This document shows positions 34,538-44,637 of a stretch of DNA of 64,000 bases, one piece after another. The stretch is taken from the NCBI GenBank assembly GCA_017404955.1, contig JAFRBH010000012.1:1-64000 (forward strand), written 5' to 3'. The DNA comes from Candidatus Saccharimonadota bacterium. Its GTDB lineage: Bacteria > Patescibacteriota > Saccharimonadia > Saccharimonadales > Saccharimonadaceae. Below the pieces are notes generated by a model. The model was not told the DNA's origin and did no database searches. It saw only the letters and a list, made by a program, of their open reading frames with translations. Position numbers and translations under genes: made by a program. Numbering within the stretch: position 1 is the stretch's first letter; every line of letters begins with the position of its first letter.

Positions 34538-34689
34538 AATTATATTATAACACTTTTTTGGTAATTTTACAATTTACAGGCCTTTTATCCCTAGTCCATA
34601 CTCTTGTTTAGCCAAAATATAGAAGTTTCAGATGTTTTTGTCGTATAATAGTCAATGTAAATAGTAAACTTATTAATATCGGAAATTTT

Positions 34690-35094
34690 ATGAATAATGA
34701 TTTTGAAGACTGTCATCTTGAGGACACGGAAAGATTCGTGAAAAAAAGTAGCTTAGTGTCATTTACAATTTCTGTGTGCGTCCAAAATTTGCAGAGTGAC
34801 AATAATCCTCCAAAAGAATACCATGACCTAGCCGAAAAGATACTAGCTCTTTCAAACCACCAATGCCTAGGACCCGAAATCAAATTCGAAATAAAGCTAT
34901 CCCCAGACAATTCATATACGGCAACAGTTATAACGCCAACGGAAAAATATCCATTTCCAGATAGGCAATCGTATAAATTTAAAGGCCAAGACTACTATAA
35001 ATGTCTAGAAAACCAATGTTTTGAAAAGATCGTCCTGGATATGTTCAATCTCAGTAGAGATATCCTCAATAGAGAATACATAGACATTTTATGA
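34690..35094 (+). CDS. Hypothetical soluble protein (134 aa)
   Basis: Acidic, no membrane helix, with several Cys (EDCHLED, ISVCVQ, NHQCLG, KCLENQC). I recognise no family. A TATAAT about 40 nt upstream and CGGAAA 8 nt before the ATG support expression. It converges on the membrane gene at 35112. Confidence 0.5.
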   Translation: MNNDFEDCHLEDTERFVKKSSLVSFTISVCVQNLQSDNNPPKEYHDLAEKILALSNHQCLGPEIKFEIKLSPDNSYTATVITPTEKYPFPDRQSYKFKGQDYYKCLENQCFEKIVLDMFNLSRDILNREYIDIL

Positions 35095-35111
35095 TTACCC
35101 AATCACGATCG

Positions 35112-35507
35112 CTAAATTACTTCTAGTATATTTTTTGAAATATCCCAAAATTTCATCACATTGCCAACCAATGCTGGAATTATTATTGCAATTCCATAGT
35201 AACCAAGCCATACATAAGCAATCATAATTATAGAATTTGTCAAAAATAGAATAGTACTATTTCTAGCAATTCTTTTCATGTTTCGATCTTTATACTTAAA
35301 TGCTTTTCCAATTATTAATGATATCAAAAAGGCTACAACTAAAGATAGGTTTAGTTCAAAACATTTATCGTTAATCTTGTTAATAAAAGATAATACTTCT
35401 ACAGTGTCAGTGGGACTCTGGATAGTTATTTTTAGTACCGTAATCATTACAGATAATACTATTGCAATCGCCAGCTCTGCTGAAAATAGTTTCTTATTAC
35501 TCCTCAT
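35112..35507 (-). CDS. Four-helix membrane protein, partner of the 35497 gene
   Basis: 131 aa with helices at about 7-27, 49-68, 82-104 and 106-123 and a short basic loop (GKAFKYKDRNMKRIARNS). No family recognised. The first 11 bases overlap the upstream 282-aa gene, so the two are co-translated. A soluble protein coupled to a small membrane protein in an accessory region could be a sensor-effector pair, but nothing in the residues proves it. Confidence 0.5.
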   Translation of the reverse strand: MRSNKKLFSAELAIAIVLSVMITVLKITIQSPTDTVEVLSFINKINDKCFELNLSLVVAFLISLIIGKAFKYKDRNMKRIARNSTILFLTNSIIMIAYVWLGYYGIAIIIPALVGNVMKFWDISKNILEVI

Positions 35508-36345
35508 CTTCTTTATACTCTCCTACTATCTTTTTTAGCTTAGTCAACAAATCATCATAATCGACATGCTTGCTGCTTTGATTATCCATGGCTACTTGTA
35601 TACGCCTAACCTTATAATACCTCTGGAAATCAACTGGCTCATTGTCTATGTCCATCTTTATAGCCACCGGCAAAGCGCCGTCCTCATGCGATATAAAATC
35701 ATCAATGACTGGTTGAAGTACACCTTTTATATTTGCACCATTCTTGCCTTTTATCGTAGTAATTTTAGAATAATCTTTTCCGCCGATATAATCTTTATAC
35801 TTACTAAATCTATCCTCACTTATACTACTTCCATCGTAGTCTAAAGAACTGAACTCAGCAACGGATATGACCTCAGCATTCCGTATTTTTTCAACAAGAC
35901 CTTTTTCAAAAATAATGGAAAATCTTACAGTCACTTTTTCAAGTATGCCTATTTCTTTAGTTATACTTTCGATGCATCTTTTGAGCCTACCATTCTGCGG
36001 GCAACCACTAATCTTTACAGAAGCTATTATATTCTTCGCTTCATCATATGCGAAAACATTTCTATACGACAGGCCCTTGCCATCTGGTAGATCAAGATTC
36101 TTTTCGTTGGCCCCATTTTCAAAATCGGCAATTTTTGGCAGTTCATCAGCCTTCAGTTCCTGTAATCTAATAAACCATACAGAATCCTCCTTTGACAAAC
36201 GAAATACCAGCTTCACCTCACCAACATCTACAACTTTCTCACTGCCAATTTCTAGACATATAGCATCAAGCAAATCGCCAAAATTACCATCCATATGGTT
36301 CACATGCGGATGATAAAGCAACACTTTCTTCTCTTTAGTAGCCAT
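35497..36345 (-). CDS. Hypothetical 282-aa protein, first gene of a coupled pair
   Basis: A soluble protein beginning MATKEKKVLLYHPHVNHMDG, with mixed alpha/beta content, SVWFIRLQELKADELPK, IIASVKISGCPQNGRLK and GANIKGVLQPVIDDFISHEDG, and an acidic C-terminus. It may belong to a phage- or defence-linked hypothetical family, but I cannot name it safely. AAGGG lies 8 nt before the ATG and TATAAT lies further upstream. It is co-translated with the membrane gene downstream. Confidence 0.5.
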   Translation of the reverse strand: MATKEKKVLLYHPHVNHMDGNFGDLLDAICLEIGSEKVVDVGEVKLVFRLSKEDSVWFIRLQELKADELPKIADFENGANEKNLDLPDGKGLSYRNVFAYDEAKNIIASVKISGCPQNGRLKRCIESITKEIGILEKVTVRFSIIFEKGLVEKIRNAEVISVAEFSSLDYDGSSISEDRFSKYKDYIGGKDYSKITTIKGKNGANIKGVLQPVIDDFISHEDGALPVAIKMDIDNEPVDFQRYYKVRRIQVAMDNQSSKHVDYDDLLTKLKKIVGEYKEDEE

Positions 36346-36418
36346 ACAGTAAACCCTTCATGGAAAAATTATATACCTTTTTTGCCACATTGTATAGACG
36401 GGCATTCAGATATGCTGG

Positions 36419-37196
36419 TTATCCCCTCTTCGGCGCGCCAATTACTCCATATTCATCCGCCCTGTAATGCGCTCTGCCACTATCGCTAATCCCTCCAACT
36501 AATCCACATTTGCACTTCACCGTCTGATAATACCTATTACCATAGCAATCCTTAAAATGCACTTTAAACTTCAAATTCATCGTTCCAGATTGAACCAACC
36601 GATTAACCTGTAGCATATAGTCTTTACCAGCCCAGTCATCTTTATAAATAATTTCAGCTATATCAACTCGCTTCCTTTTCCTCTTAACATCGCCACAAAA
36701 ATCGTCACACCAAACATCATACATCTCTCTCAGGCCCACATTCTGTATAGCAAAAATAGCCCTATAGACGTATTTTCCCTTTATCAAAATCAAAATCAAT
36801 CTTCTCTAAAATTGGATCCCCCAGCAAGCTAGGCTGCCAAGTGTCTATCTTCACCAATGGCAATACCCTCTTGGCGTTGTCCTCTTTTCTTACTTCTTCC
36901 TGTCGTTCCAATGTTATTTTAACTGGGATCATAGCGCTAAAGAATCCGATGAACGCTCCCGCTATGATACCAAAATACCCTACTATATTATCTAACCATT
37001 CCCGCGAATTTTCTGGAGAAATTAGCCCCATTCTTGTGGGCACGTCAAGCACGTCAAAAGTATAAATTGCGATAATAGTTAGAGCCGCTACAGCAAATGC
37101 CCATTTTACAATATTCACATATTCATCGGCATTCTGTTTCTTTGTTTCTACAACCTGATATAAGTTTTCTACCTTAAACTTATTTTTCTTTTTCAT
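36419..37196 (-). pseudogene. Two-helix membrane protein broken by a frameshift
   Basis: The first frame (37196 to 36762) encodes two membrane helices (about 27-48, 72-90) and runs to KIDFDFDKGK. The reading then makes sense only in the +1 frame (YVYRAIFAIQNVGLREMYDVW and on, to 36419). The join lies near 36778-36788 in AAAGGGAAAATACG. Together they would give about 258 aa with a beta-rich soluble tail. Either an inserted base inactivated the gene or the assembly has an error. Function unknown. Confidence 0.6.
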
Positions 37197-37309
37197 CTCA
37201 ACAAAATCATATCATATATGATTGACGAAAACAATATAATATGTTATAAAACTTATGGCTATTTATGTCAAAAACTTTCGCGACCTCTATTACCACACCC
37301 CCACTTTCA

Positions 37310-37474
37310 CTAGCCCACTGACTCCCCATTGATATACGAAAACGCCCAACGGTAATTCTGGCCCTTAACCCTGTGCTCAAGTAGTGCCGATAAATGCGCC
37401 TGCGGGACAATATAGTATTTAGCGCCGTATTTCTTTTCAAGACTTCGAAAGCATCTTTCCTCTGCGCGCGTCAT
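37310..37474 (-). pseudogene. Truncated DUF2726/nuclease-like gene fragment
   Basis: A 54-codon frame: MTRAEERCFRSLEKKYGAKY, then YIVPQAHLSALLE, ending FSYINGESVG-stop. The AE-x-x-F-x-x-L ... V-x-P-Q-x-x-L ... I-x-x-x-S-V layout is that of DUF2726-type endonuclease-fold domains, which normally continue with DFV. It stops just before the catalytic part. There is no ribosome site, so it is a remnant. Confidence 0.45.
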
Positions 37475-37555
37475 TATGTAAGGAATAAATCAACCATTCA
37501 TGCTCAATATATTGAATTAAAAGATCGTCTCAGAATCTAAAATTTTAATAGATGT

Positions 37556-38662
37556 TTATTTCATGAGTGCTAACTCGCAAATACTCCCCGCATATCTCTC
37601 AACAAACAATGCCAACACAGTATCAGGGCCGTATTGTTCTAGCATATTAGGTTTATACTTGCGCCTATCAATAAAAACCGTTCTTTTAAATGTTTTGGCA
37701 AAAAACTGTGGTAAATTCTGTCTATAAGAATCGCCAACAACCATCAAAGTCTTTTCGATTGGAGCATTCTCATTTTTCGTGACAATAACAGCATCATTTT
37801 TTTCTACGACCTCATAATTTTGCTCGGGTAAATATTCCACTGTTGGAATATTATCTACAAAATAGTCATATAACCCCATTGGTCCAACTAGGTCTCTATT
37901 AATCTGTTTTTTGTTAAAACTAACTTTTGCTTCTGCCATCTTATAGCTCGGCTCAATCTGTGCGAGAACTTCCTTAAATCCAACGTACGCACCATAGTCA
38001 TTCCAATGAGTATCCTGCGCATAGTACAATTGCCCAGTCTCCTTCTTATCATTCAGTACGCTCTTGAGATAAATAACATTTGCCCCCTTGGCAATTTTTT
38101 CAATAACTTTATCCACACGACTACTTACGTCATATATCTTAATACTGTCTGGGAGCATCTCTCTATACGTATTTTCCTTATTTGGTATCACCAAATAATA
38201 CAAATCTATTCCCTTTTGTTCTAGAAGCTCCGTATATTTCGTAGCATTATGCGCCATACAATTCTGCAATGAATCACGAAAAGCTGAGACGCCTTGAGCA
38301 TCTTTAATCGGGTTTTGGTCGGTGTCATCACTATAAAACAACCAGGTTTCTTCATCTGCACCATTACTCCTGCCGACTACTACTCCAGAAGAACCACTCT
38401 CCTTAAAGACACCAAAGTTAAACTTTGCCCAAAAAGTTTTTAGATCATCATGAAATGGATGATTATTATCTAACCAGTTTTCATACTCTCCTGGAAATTT
38501 TCCTATATTATTCATACTCAGCGCAGGCGGAGTCACAACTTTATGTCTATTTTTACCTATTTCCAAATTAAAGAGACTATTCACACACATTAACACACTA
38601 GGCAAAAATAGCATCAAAAGAACTGTTATTATCATTATTATTTGTGAAATTTTTCTACGCAT
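37556..38662 (-). CDS. AlgJ/AlgX/DHHW-like SGNH acyl-transfer protein
   Basis: A 368-aa extracytoplasmic protein with an N-terminal signal anchor (about 8-30). The SGNH-type motifs are MVVGDSYRQN (Ser nucleophile block) and DTHWNDYGAY (Asp-x-His). It is paired with the MBOAT gene just downstream (12 bp), the arrangement of alginate O-acetylation systems, so it should place acetyl groups on the surface polymer outside the membrane. Confidence 0.85.
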   Translation of the reverse strand: MRRKISQIIMIITVLLMLFLPSVLMCVNSLFNLEIGKNRHKVVTPPALSMNNIGKFPGEYENWLDNNHPFHDDLKTFWAKFNFGVFKESGSSGVVVGRSNGADEETWLFYSDDTDQNPIKDAQGVSAFRDSLQNCMAHNATKYTELLEQKGIDLYYLVIPNKENTYREMLPDSIKIYDVSSRVDKVIEKIAKGANVIYLKSVLNDKKETGQLYYAQDTHWNDYGAYVGFKEVLAQIEPSYKMAEAKVSFNKKQINRDLVGPMGLYDYFVDNIPTVEYLPEQNYEVVEKNDAVIVTKNENAPIEKTLMVVGDSYRQNLPQFFAKTFKRTVFIDRRKYKPNMLEQYGPDTVLALFVERYAGSICELALMK

Positions 38663-38673
38663 GCTTTCCCTCT

Positions 38674-40101
38674 CTAGAACCTAAAATAAATAAATGTACT
38701 GTAAGTATTGTTGACTAAATACAATATGCAAATAAGTAGTAGTGTTATCACTATTAGTGGTTCAACATAAGTCTTAAATATATTCGCACTCTTCTTGCTA
38801 ATATTAATTTTACTGAGCATTGCCTGAATTGGACCAGCCAATGCAATAGCGAAAATAAATGCTATAAGCGTCCTTTTATTCACTACGTTATAAAGCTGGA
38901 TCGGAGCTACTGCAGTTTGGCCTAAAAACATTACTTTCAAATATTGAATAGCATCTCCTAGATAGGACGCACGAAATATTACCCACCCTGTCAACACGAC
39001 TAAAATAAGATATACATGGCCAATAATGTGATATTTGTCCAATATCTTTTTTAGCCCTAATCGCTCAATAAATATGAAAAATCCATGGAACAGTCCCCAT
39101 GCTACAAAAGTCCACGCTGCACCGTGCCAAATACCAGTAGCAATAAAAACAATCCAAAGATTAATGTACGTACGAAATCTTCCCTTTCTATTCCCACCGA
39201 GTGGAATGTATAAATATTCTTTGAACCATGTCGACAAAGAAATATGCCATCTTCTCCAAAATTCAGTAATGCTTGTAGATAAATACGGTAAGTTAAAATT
39301 CTCCGGAAATTTAAATCCAAACATAGAACCTAACCCAATAGCCATATCGGAGTAACCAGAGAAATCGAAGAAAATTTGCAACGCATAACATATAGCACCA
39401 ATCCACGCAGTATGCATTTCCAAGCTCCCTATCCCTGCTCCAAAAATTGTATCTACAATTGCTGCCATTGAATCCGCTATTAAGACTTTCTTAGCTAGCC
39501 CATATATAAACCTTTTTACACCATAGGAGAACTTCTCTACAGTTGTCTTCCTATTATCTAGTTGTGAATCTATATCCCTGTATTTCACTATAGGACCGGC
39601 GATGAGTTGTGGGAAAAAGGAAATATATAGTGCTAGCTTTGGCAAATTCTTCTGAACCTTAATGTCTCCCCTATAAAGATCGATCACGTATGACATCACC
39701 TGGAACGTGTAAAAAGAAATGCCAATTGGCAAGGCAATCTCCCCAATGGTAAGTGTCCCTGCTCCAAATACATTATTCACATTTGCCACTAAAAAGTTGA
39801 AGTACTTGAAATGCCCCAGCAGCCCAATATTAAACAAAATGTCTAGAACCAGCCATAAAACTTTTTGTTTCTTTTTCTTTTTATGACCAGCCCTATCTAT
39901 CAGTAATCCAAATGTATAGTTTACAATAATCGAAGCAACCATTAAAAGTACATACTTTGGCTCCCCCCAAGCGTAGAACAATAAGCTAAAAATGAGCAAG
40001 ATATAATTCTTAGTATGCGGCCATATCTTACCAATAGTAAAATATAGCAACATCAATATCGGCAAAAACACCCAGAGAAAAGAAAGCGAGTTGAATAACA
40101 T
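38674..40101 (-). CDS. AlgI-like MBOAT O-acyltransferase
   Basis: A 475-aa protein with about ten membrane helices. The MBOAT hallmarks are FFDFSGYSDMAIGLG, FPENFNLPYLSTSITEFWRRWHISLSTW and the catalytic His in ATGIWHGAAWTF. It moves acetyl groups across the membrane to its SGNH partner encoded 12 bp downstream. It begins the minus-strand O-acetylation pair after the methyltransferase. Confidence 0.93.
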   Translation of the reverse strand: MLFNSLSFLWVFLPILMLLYFTIGKIWPHTKNYILLIFSLLFYAWGEPKYVLLMVASIIVNYTFGLLIDRAGHKKKKKQKVLWLVLDILFNIGLLGHFKYFNFLVANVNNVFGAGTLTIGEIALPIGISFYTFQVMSYVIDLYRGDIKVQKNLPKLALYISFFPQLIAGPIVKYRDIDSQLDNRKTTVEKFSYGVKRFIYGLAKKVLIADSMAAIVDTIFGAGIGSLEMHTAWIGAICYALQIFFDFSGYSDMAIGLGSMFGFKFPENFNLPYLSTSITEFWRRWHISLSTWFKEYLYIPLGGNRKGRFRTYINLWIVFIATGIWHGAAWTFVAWGLFHGFFIFIERLGLKKILDKYHIIGHVYLILVVLTGWVIFRASYLGDAIQYLKVMFLGQTAVAPIQLYNVVNKRTLIAFIFAIALAGPIQAMLSKINISKKSANIFKTYVEPLIVITLLLICILYLVNNTYSTFIYFRF

Positions 40102-40134
40102 ATATGATATATTATATCATACTAGTTGGTCGAT

Positions 40135-40779
40135 TTATTTTTTCCTCAACACAAAGAATATATGATACATATTGCCGTCCGGCAAATATTCTTTTTCAAT
40201 CTTAAAATATTTTTTCAATATATTCTTGACTAGTTTTTTACTAGAGCCCTTTGCACCAATTTCCCAATAATGCTCACCATTTCCATCCCTATCGATATCC
40301 CAACTACACTGGAATAATCTAGGGCTCAACATCTGGATATTAGCTTCTGGGATTTTCGGAATGTTAATTCGGAGATTCCATCTAAGATAATGGTCAGGCA
40401 AAGATAAGATAAATCTCCCTCCATCATTAACACAGTCGCATATTCTTTTTATAGTCTCAGCAAATATGTCAAATGGTATGTGCTCCAACACCTGGCAACA
40501 TAAAATTACGTCATACTTGCTTTTTAAGATTTTATCTATATCAGTAACCGACCCAACTATATCTGGGTTTAATTCTTTATCAAAATCAAACGTAGTAACG
40601 TTACAACCAAATTTCGTTAATAAATCAGAAACAATCCCATCTCCAACACCAATCAGCAAAATTCTTTTATTCCCAGAAGCCATAGCTTCTGTCAATTGAT
40701 AATAATAGCTATTCCATCTATCCACACTAACATATTTACTAAAATTATAGTGTTCTTTATTTACTTGAACTTTGGTCAT
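40135..40779 (-). CDS. Class I SAM-dependent methyltransferase
   Basis: About 214 aa. Motif I is RILLIGVGDGIVSDLL, the acidic residue follows in VTTFDFD, motif IV is YDVILCCQVLEHIPFD, and GGRFILSLPDHYLRW comes later. The Methyltransf_11/23-like pattern suits sugar or lipid methylation in glycan loci. ATG 40779 has GAAGG 7 nt upstream and overlaps the flippase gene by 23 bp; the longer TTG start at 40797 is less likely. Confidence 0.8.
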   Translation of the reverse strand: MTKVQVNKEHYNFSKYVSVDRWNSYYYQLTEAMASGNKRILLIGVGDGIVSDLLTKFGCNVTTFDFDKELNPDIVGSVTDIDKILKSKYDVILCCQVLEHIPFDIFAETIKRICDCVNDGGRFILSLPDHYLRWNLRINIPKIPEANIQMLSPRLFQCSWDIDRDGNGEHYWEIGAKGSSKKLVKNILKKYFKIEKEYLPDGNMYHIFFVLRKK

Positions 40780-42205
40780 TAATATGCCTTCTTCCAAACC
40801 CAGTTGGAATAATTAAATATTTTATGTAATTATAGTTCAGAATCGCATATACAGCAACTCCAATTACGATTTGCGCAATAACCGTCTGAATGTCCGAAAG
40901 ATTCATCCACCTTATTGGCCAAACAATTACAAACATTACTAAACCCTTCAGCAAAAATTTTGCGGTGGACTTGATATATCTAATAACTGGCAAATCCTTC
41001 CGTACATAGTAGAATTGCATTACCATTACTACGAATTCGGCGATAATCGTCCCTATACATGCACCAATAGACTGCAGTCCCGGTATTAGCAGCAAATTAA
41101 TTACTAAATTTACTACCGCCCCAACAATTGTGAGTGTTGCATAGGCTTTATCCATTTCTTTCGGTAGCATAAAACCAGTTTTTACGGCATTTGCAAAAGA
41201 TATAAACAAAATCGTTACAGAAAGCAGCGACAGCAATATACTCGATTTCATAAAACCGTCCCCCATATACAATGGTACAAAATTATCAGATATAGCAATT
41301 AGCCCAAACGCTATTGGATATGCAAGAAACATCATAAAATCTGTTGCCTTCCCTATAGCGAGTTTAATCTCTTGCATTTTATCCATCGCCATTAAATTAG
41401 ACATTCTCGGCAGCATCACCACCCCTACTGCAGTAATAAAGGCTATCGGAAAAGTAGTCAATTTTTCAGCTTGTTCATAATACCCCAACTCAGATATATC
41501 AGCCATAATTCCAAGCATCATCTTATCCATAACTTTATATAAGCTAACCGCAATCACCGGTATAAATAACACCAAACATGGTTTTATATGTGGTCTCATC
41601 ATCACTTTTCCATATTGTGGAAGAGAAATTTCTTTTATCAAAAATGGCCATAATACTAATTGGGAAAGGAAAGTCCCGCCAGCCATAATCAAAGTATACA
41701 ACCATAAATCATCAGCTGAATCAACAAATATGAAAATACAGAAAATAGATAAAATTTTTATGACTATATTCCTCATTACCGTAATCTTGAATTTTTCCAT
41801 ACCAAAGAAAAACCAATTAATATCAAAAACTACAGATACGACGTAGACAAGTTGTATAATTGTCACTAAAGGGTACCCATTGCCAATCATAAAAGTATAT
41901 AGGACATATAATATGATCATCATTATTGACATGGTTAATTGTATAAAATATATACTCCAGAAAGTATTTGACAGTTTTTCCTTATTCTGCCTGCTTTTCG
42001 CTATAGCTCTATTCCCATAGTTATTTATGCCCAACATAGCAACTAGCACAAAGTAGTACGCTATAGAATATGTATAAGAATAGATACCTACGCCATCTGC
42101 TCCCAAAATCCTAGAGACATATGGTATAGTGACCAATGGCATAACTAGAATCAACATCTGATACAAAACATTGTATAAATAATTTTTCCTCATCTGGCTG
42201 ACCAT
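40757..42205 (-). CDS. Wzx-type polysaccharide flippase (MATE/MOP superfamily)
   Basis: A 482-aa protein with about 14 helices. The N-terminus RKNYLYNVLYQMLILVMPLVTIPYVSRILGADGVGIYSYTYS is diagnostic for Wzx/RfbX. It moves lipid-linked repeat units to the outer face. It starts 2 nt after the stop of the Wzy/GT fusion gene and overlaps the methyltransferase. Confidence 0.93.
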   Translation of the reverse strand: MVSQMRKNYLYNVLYQMLILVMPLVTIPYVSRILGADGVGIYSYTYSIAYYFVLVAMLGINNYGNRAIAKSRQNKEKLSNTFWSIYFIQLTMSIMMIILYVLYTFMIGNGYPLVTIIQLVYVVSVVFDINWFFFGMEKFKITVMRNIVIKILSIFCIFIFVDSADDLWLYTLIMAGGTFLSQLVLWPFLIKEISLPQYGKVMMRPHIKPCLVLFIPVIAVSLYKVMDKMMLGIMADISELGYYEQAEKLTTFPIAFITAVGVVMLPRMSNLMAMDKMQEIKLAIGKATDFMMFLAYPIAFGLIAISDNFVPLYMGDGFMKSSILLSLLSVTILFISFANAVKTGFMLPKEMDKAYATLTIVGAVVNLVINLLLIPGLQSIGACIGTIIAEFVVMVMQFYYVRKDLPVIRYIKSTAKFLLKGLVMFVIVWPIRWMNLSDIQTVIAQIVIGVAVYAILNYNYIKYLIIPTGFGRRHINDQSSSK

Positions 42206-42207
42206 AC

Positions 42208-44637
42208 TTATAAATTCTCCTTCGCTCTAAACACACTATTATATGCCACAATTAAGTTTTTTGTCATATTACCAGCTGTATATTTTCGTTTCACCAAATT
42301 AAGGAAATACTGTTTTTCCCTATTCGCCAATGTGCTATTTTCATAATAAGCTAATATTTTATTAACTGCTCCCTGGTAGTCGCCCACATCATACAAAAAC
42401 TTTTTTTCTAAAATATCCGGTACACCACCAGAATCAGTTCCTAAAACTATATTGTTCTTAGTCATCGCCTCAATCAGAACTCTTCCAAATGATTCATTAC
42501 GAGAAGTTAGCACAAATATATCCAACATATAGTAAAATGAGCCCATGTTTTCTTTCGGCATATCAATAAAAAGTTTTAATTTCTTTCTCAGGAGTCTTTT
42601 TAAATCACTCACAAATTTTTTCATCTCGTCCCTGTAGGCCTCATCGGCAGTAATCGCTACGGTAAATTGAATATCTGGATACTTTTTTAGCGCGTTACAT
42701 ATCTCCAAAACAACATCCCACCTTTTATATTCTTCATACCTACCAGAAAAACCAATATTAAACCCTTTCACTCCATTTTCTCGCTTTATTCTCTTCTCGT
42801 CTTCTTCGTCATATTTGAACCAATAGTCATCTAGGGCGTTCGTTACAACCATCACTTTTTCATTTCCAACCACTTTAGCCCATTCCAATTGGTTTTTACT
42901 AGTTGTCGTGATAATCAAGTCAAATCCAGAGGATAAAAAAGTCAGAAGCTTTTTTGTTCTTGGTCGATATTCGTTAAGGAACATTCTATCAGTCATAATA
43001 TAGTTAACATTATCGATCCGTTGAGTCTTACCCATAATCCCAGCTGCAATAATTACTTTTGTGTTTTGTGCATGCACTATATCTGGCTCAAACTCTCTTA
43101 TTGCATCCAGCAAACTACCATACATAAAGATAAAATTCACAATTTTATTCTTGTATTTCCTATATGTAAAAATCCTAGCCTCATTTTCTCCGCAAGAATT
43201 ATCTTTACCGTCTGCCATAAACACCCCAACACAATATCCAGAAGCCACCAACTCCTTTGTCATTGTTGTAATTGATTGCTGCGAACCACCGAGCGTATTT
43301 AAATTATTATCGGATAAAATTAGGATTTTTTTTTGAGTATTCTTGGTACTATCACTATCAATATAAATATAATATCCTACGATAAACCAGAAAGCCATCA
43401 TCACCTTAGAAGCATCGAATATATCTATAAATATAGCATTTATAAATAGTACAGCTATCATGGATAAAACAACAAAACTGATTTTTTTATTATTTCTAGC
43501 CTGCTTCCATACAGTTACCATTAATATAATCCATAAAATTAATCCAATCATACCGGTTTCACAGAAAAGCTTTACAATTCCACCGTCCATTGCTTCTCCA
43601 GAAATAGACATACCTAGTCCAAAAAGCGGTGCCACCTCAACTGCTTGTTTTATTAATACTGTCCACTTAGTAATCCTTAAGGCAAAACTTCTATCATCCG
43701 TTTGGCTGAATACAAGCGGACTATAATATGGCTGCTTATTCCATCTATAATAATCGTAATCAGAGTGTTCCCATGCGCTTATTGTAGTATTTACATAGTC
43801 ACCGAAATCTACTCCCGCAAAGCGTGACGATTGTAATCCTTTGACTACTCCAATTGCGACAACCGCTAAGACTAGCGCTGATGCCAGGACCTTCAAAGGC
43901 GAGAGTCCCTTTCCTCTCTCTCTGGCGCCAAAGACGGCCTTTAAAACCCACATAATCGTAACTACCGTAATCGCTACAAGAGCGATTCTCGATTCTGATA
44001 AAATTACACTAGTAAAAATTAGCACTGCAAACAATACATTTGTATATTTTTTATTCACAAAAATTTCATTTAATATCAACGGCAAACAAATTGCTAAGTA
44101 GCCAGCAAGCTCATATGGACCACTAAATGTTGTAAACACCCTACCACTTGTTGGGCGATTAATTAATGCTGATATATCTGGGGTAAGCGAAAAATATTCC
44201 AATATCGCATATATACCATGAAAAACAACTGTCGCTTTTATGAGATTCAGCAACAGCCTCTTTCCGCCAGGTATTGAGATTAAATCTCTACCGGCAAATA
44301 TGAGCACAAAATACTCAAACACTCTTACTAGATAAAAAATAGCAAGATATGGAGTGACATTTCCAGAAATACAACCAACTATATTAGATATAGCAAAAGC
44401 TGCCAAACATAGACAAAGAGCCCTAACGATCTTTGACAACTTTTTATACTCACCAAATCCATTTTTAAAACCATTTATGAAAAAGAATATCAAATACCCA
44501 GCTATCATCAAATCTTCTAATCTAATCCCTGCGTGGCTACCGGGAATTGCAATCAAAGTGACCTTTGGAAATATAGTAATCGCCAAAAATAAAACAACGA
44601 GATAAAACTTCAAAAATTTCTTTCCACCTAATTTCAT
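42208..44637 (-). CDS. Fusion of an O-antigen ligase/polymerase (Wzy/WaaL) with a family 4 glycosyltransferase
   Basis: About 809 aa. Residues 1-430 are polytopic with about 11 helices and a large external loop near 270-320 (SRFAGVDFGDYVNTTISAWE), then GLGMSISG, as in PF04932 ligases/polymerases. After KILILSDNNLNTLGGSQQS comes a cytoplasmic GT-B domain of GT4 type (NIGFSGRYEEYKRWDVVLE; TSRNESFGRVLIEAM; GTDSGGVPDILE). Fusing polymerase and transferase in one chain is unusual. It starts at ATG 44637, overlapping the upstream stop as ATGA, with GGAG 5 nt before. Confidence 0.85.
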   Translation of the reverse strand: MKLGGKKFLKFYLVVLFLAITIFPKVTLIAIPGSHAGIRLEDLMIAGYLIFFFINGFKNGFGEYKKLSKIVRALCLCLAAFAISNIVGCISGNVTPYLAIFYLVRVFEYFVLIFAGRDLISIPGGKRLLLNLIKATVVFHGIYAILEYFSLTPDISALINRPTSGRVFTTFSGPYELAGYLAICLPLILNEIFVNKKYTNVLFAVLIFTSVILSESRIALVAITVVTIMWVLKAVFGARERGKGLSPLKVLASALVLAVVAIGVVKGLQSSRFAGVDFGDYVNTTISAWEHSDYDYYRWNKQPYYSPLVFSQTDDRSFALRITKWTVLIKQAVEVAPLFGLGMSISGEAMDGGIVKLFCETGMIGLILWIILMVTVWKQARNNKKISFVVLSMIAVLFINAIFIDIFDASKVMMAFWFIVGYYIYIDSDSTKNTQKKILILSDNNLNTLGGSQQSITTMTKELVASGYCVGVFMADGKDNSCGENEARIFTYRKYKNKIVNFIFMYGSLLDAIREFEPDIVHAQNTKVIIAAGIMGKTQRIDNVNYIMTDRMFLNEYRPRTKKLLTFLSSGFDLIITTTSKNQLEWAKVVGNEKVMVVTNALDDYWFKYDEEDEKRIKRENGVKGFNIGFSGRYEEYKRWDVVLEICNALKKYPDIQFTVAITADEAYRDEMKKFVSDLKRLLRKKLKLFIDMPKENMGSFYYMLDIFVLTSRNESFGRVLIEAMTKNNIVLGTDSGGVPDILEKKFLYDVGDYQGAVNKILAYYENSTLANREKQYFLNLVKRKYTAGNMTKNLIVAYNSVFRAKENL

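Noticed and set aside
36775-36790. Programmed -1 ribosomal frameshift at GGGAAAA
   Set aside because: The required shift is +1, not -1, and the slippery heptamer is not in the correct phase; mutation or error is simpler.
37207-37440. A 77-codon minus-strand open frame
   Set aside because: Its residues are not protein-like. Another frame of the same strand (37310-37474) gives a recognisable DUF2726-like fragment.
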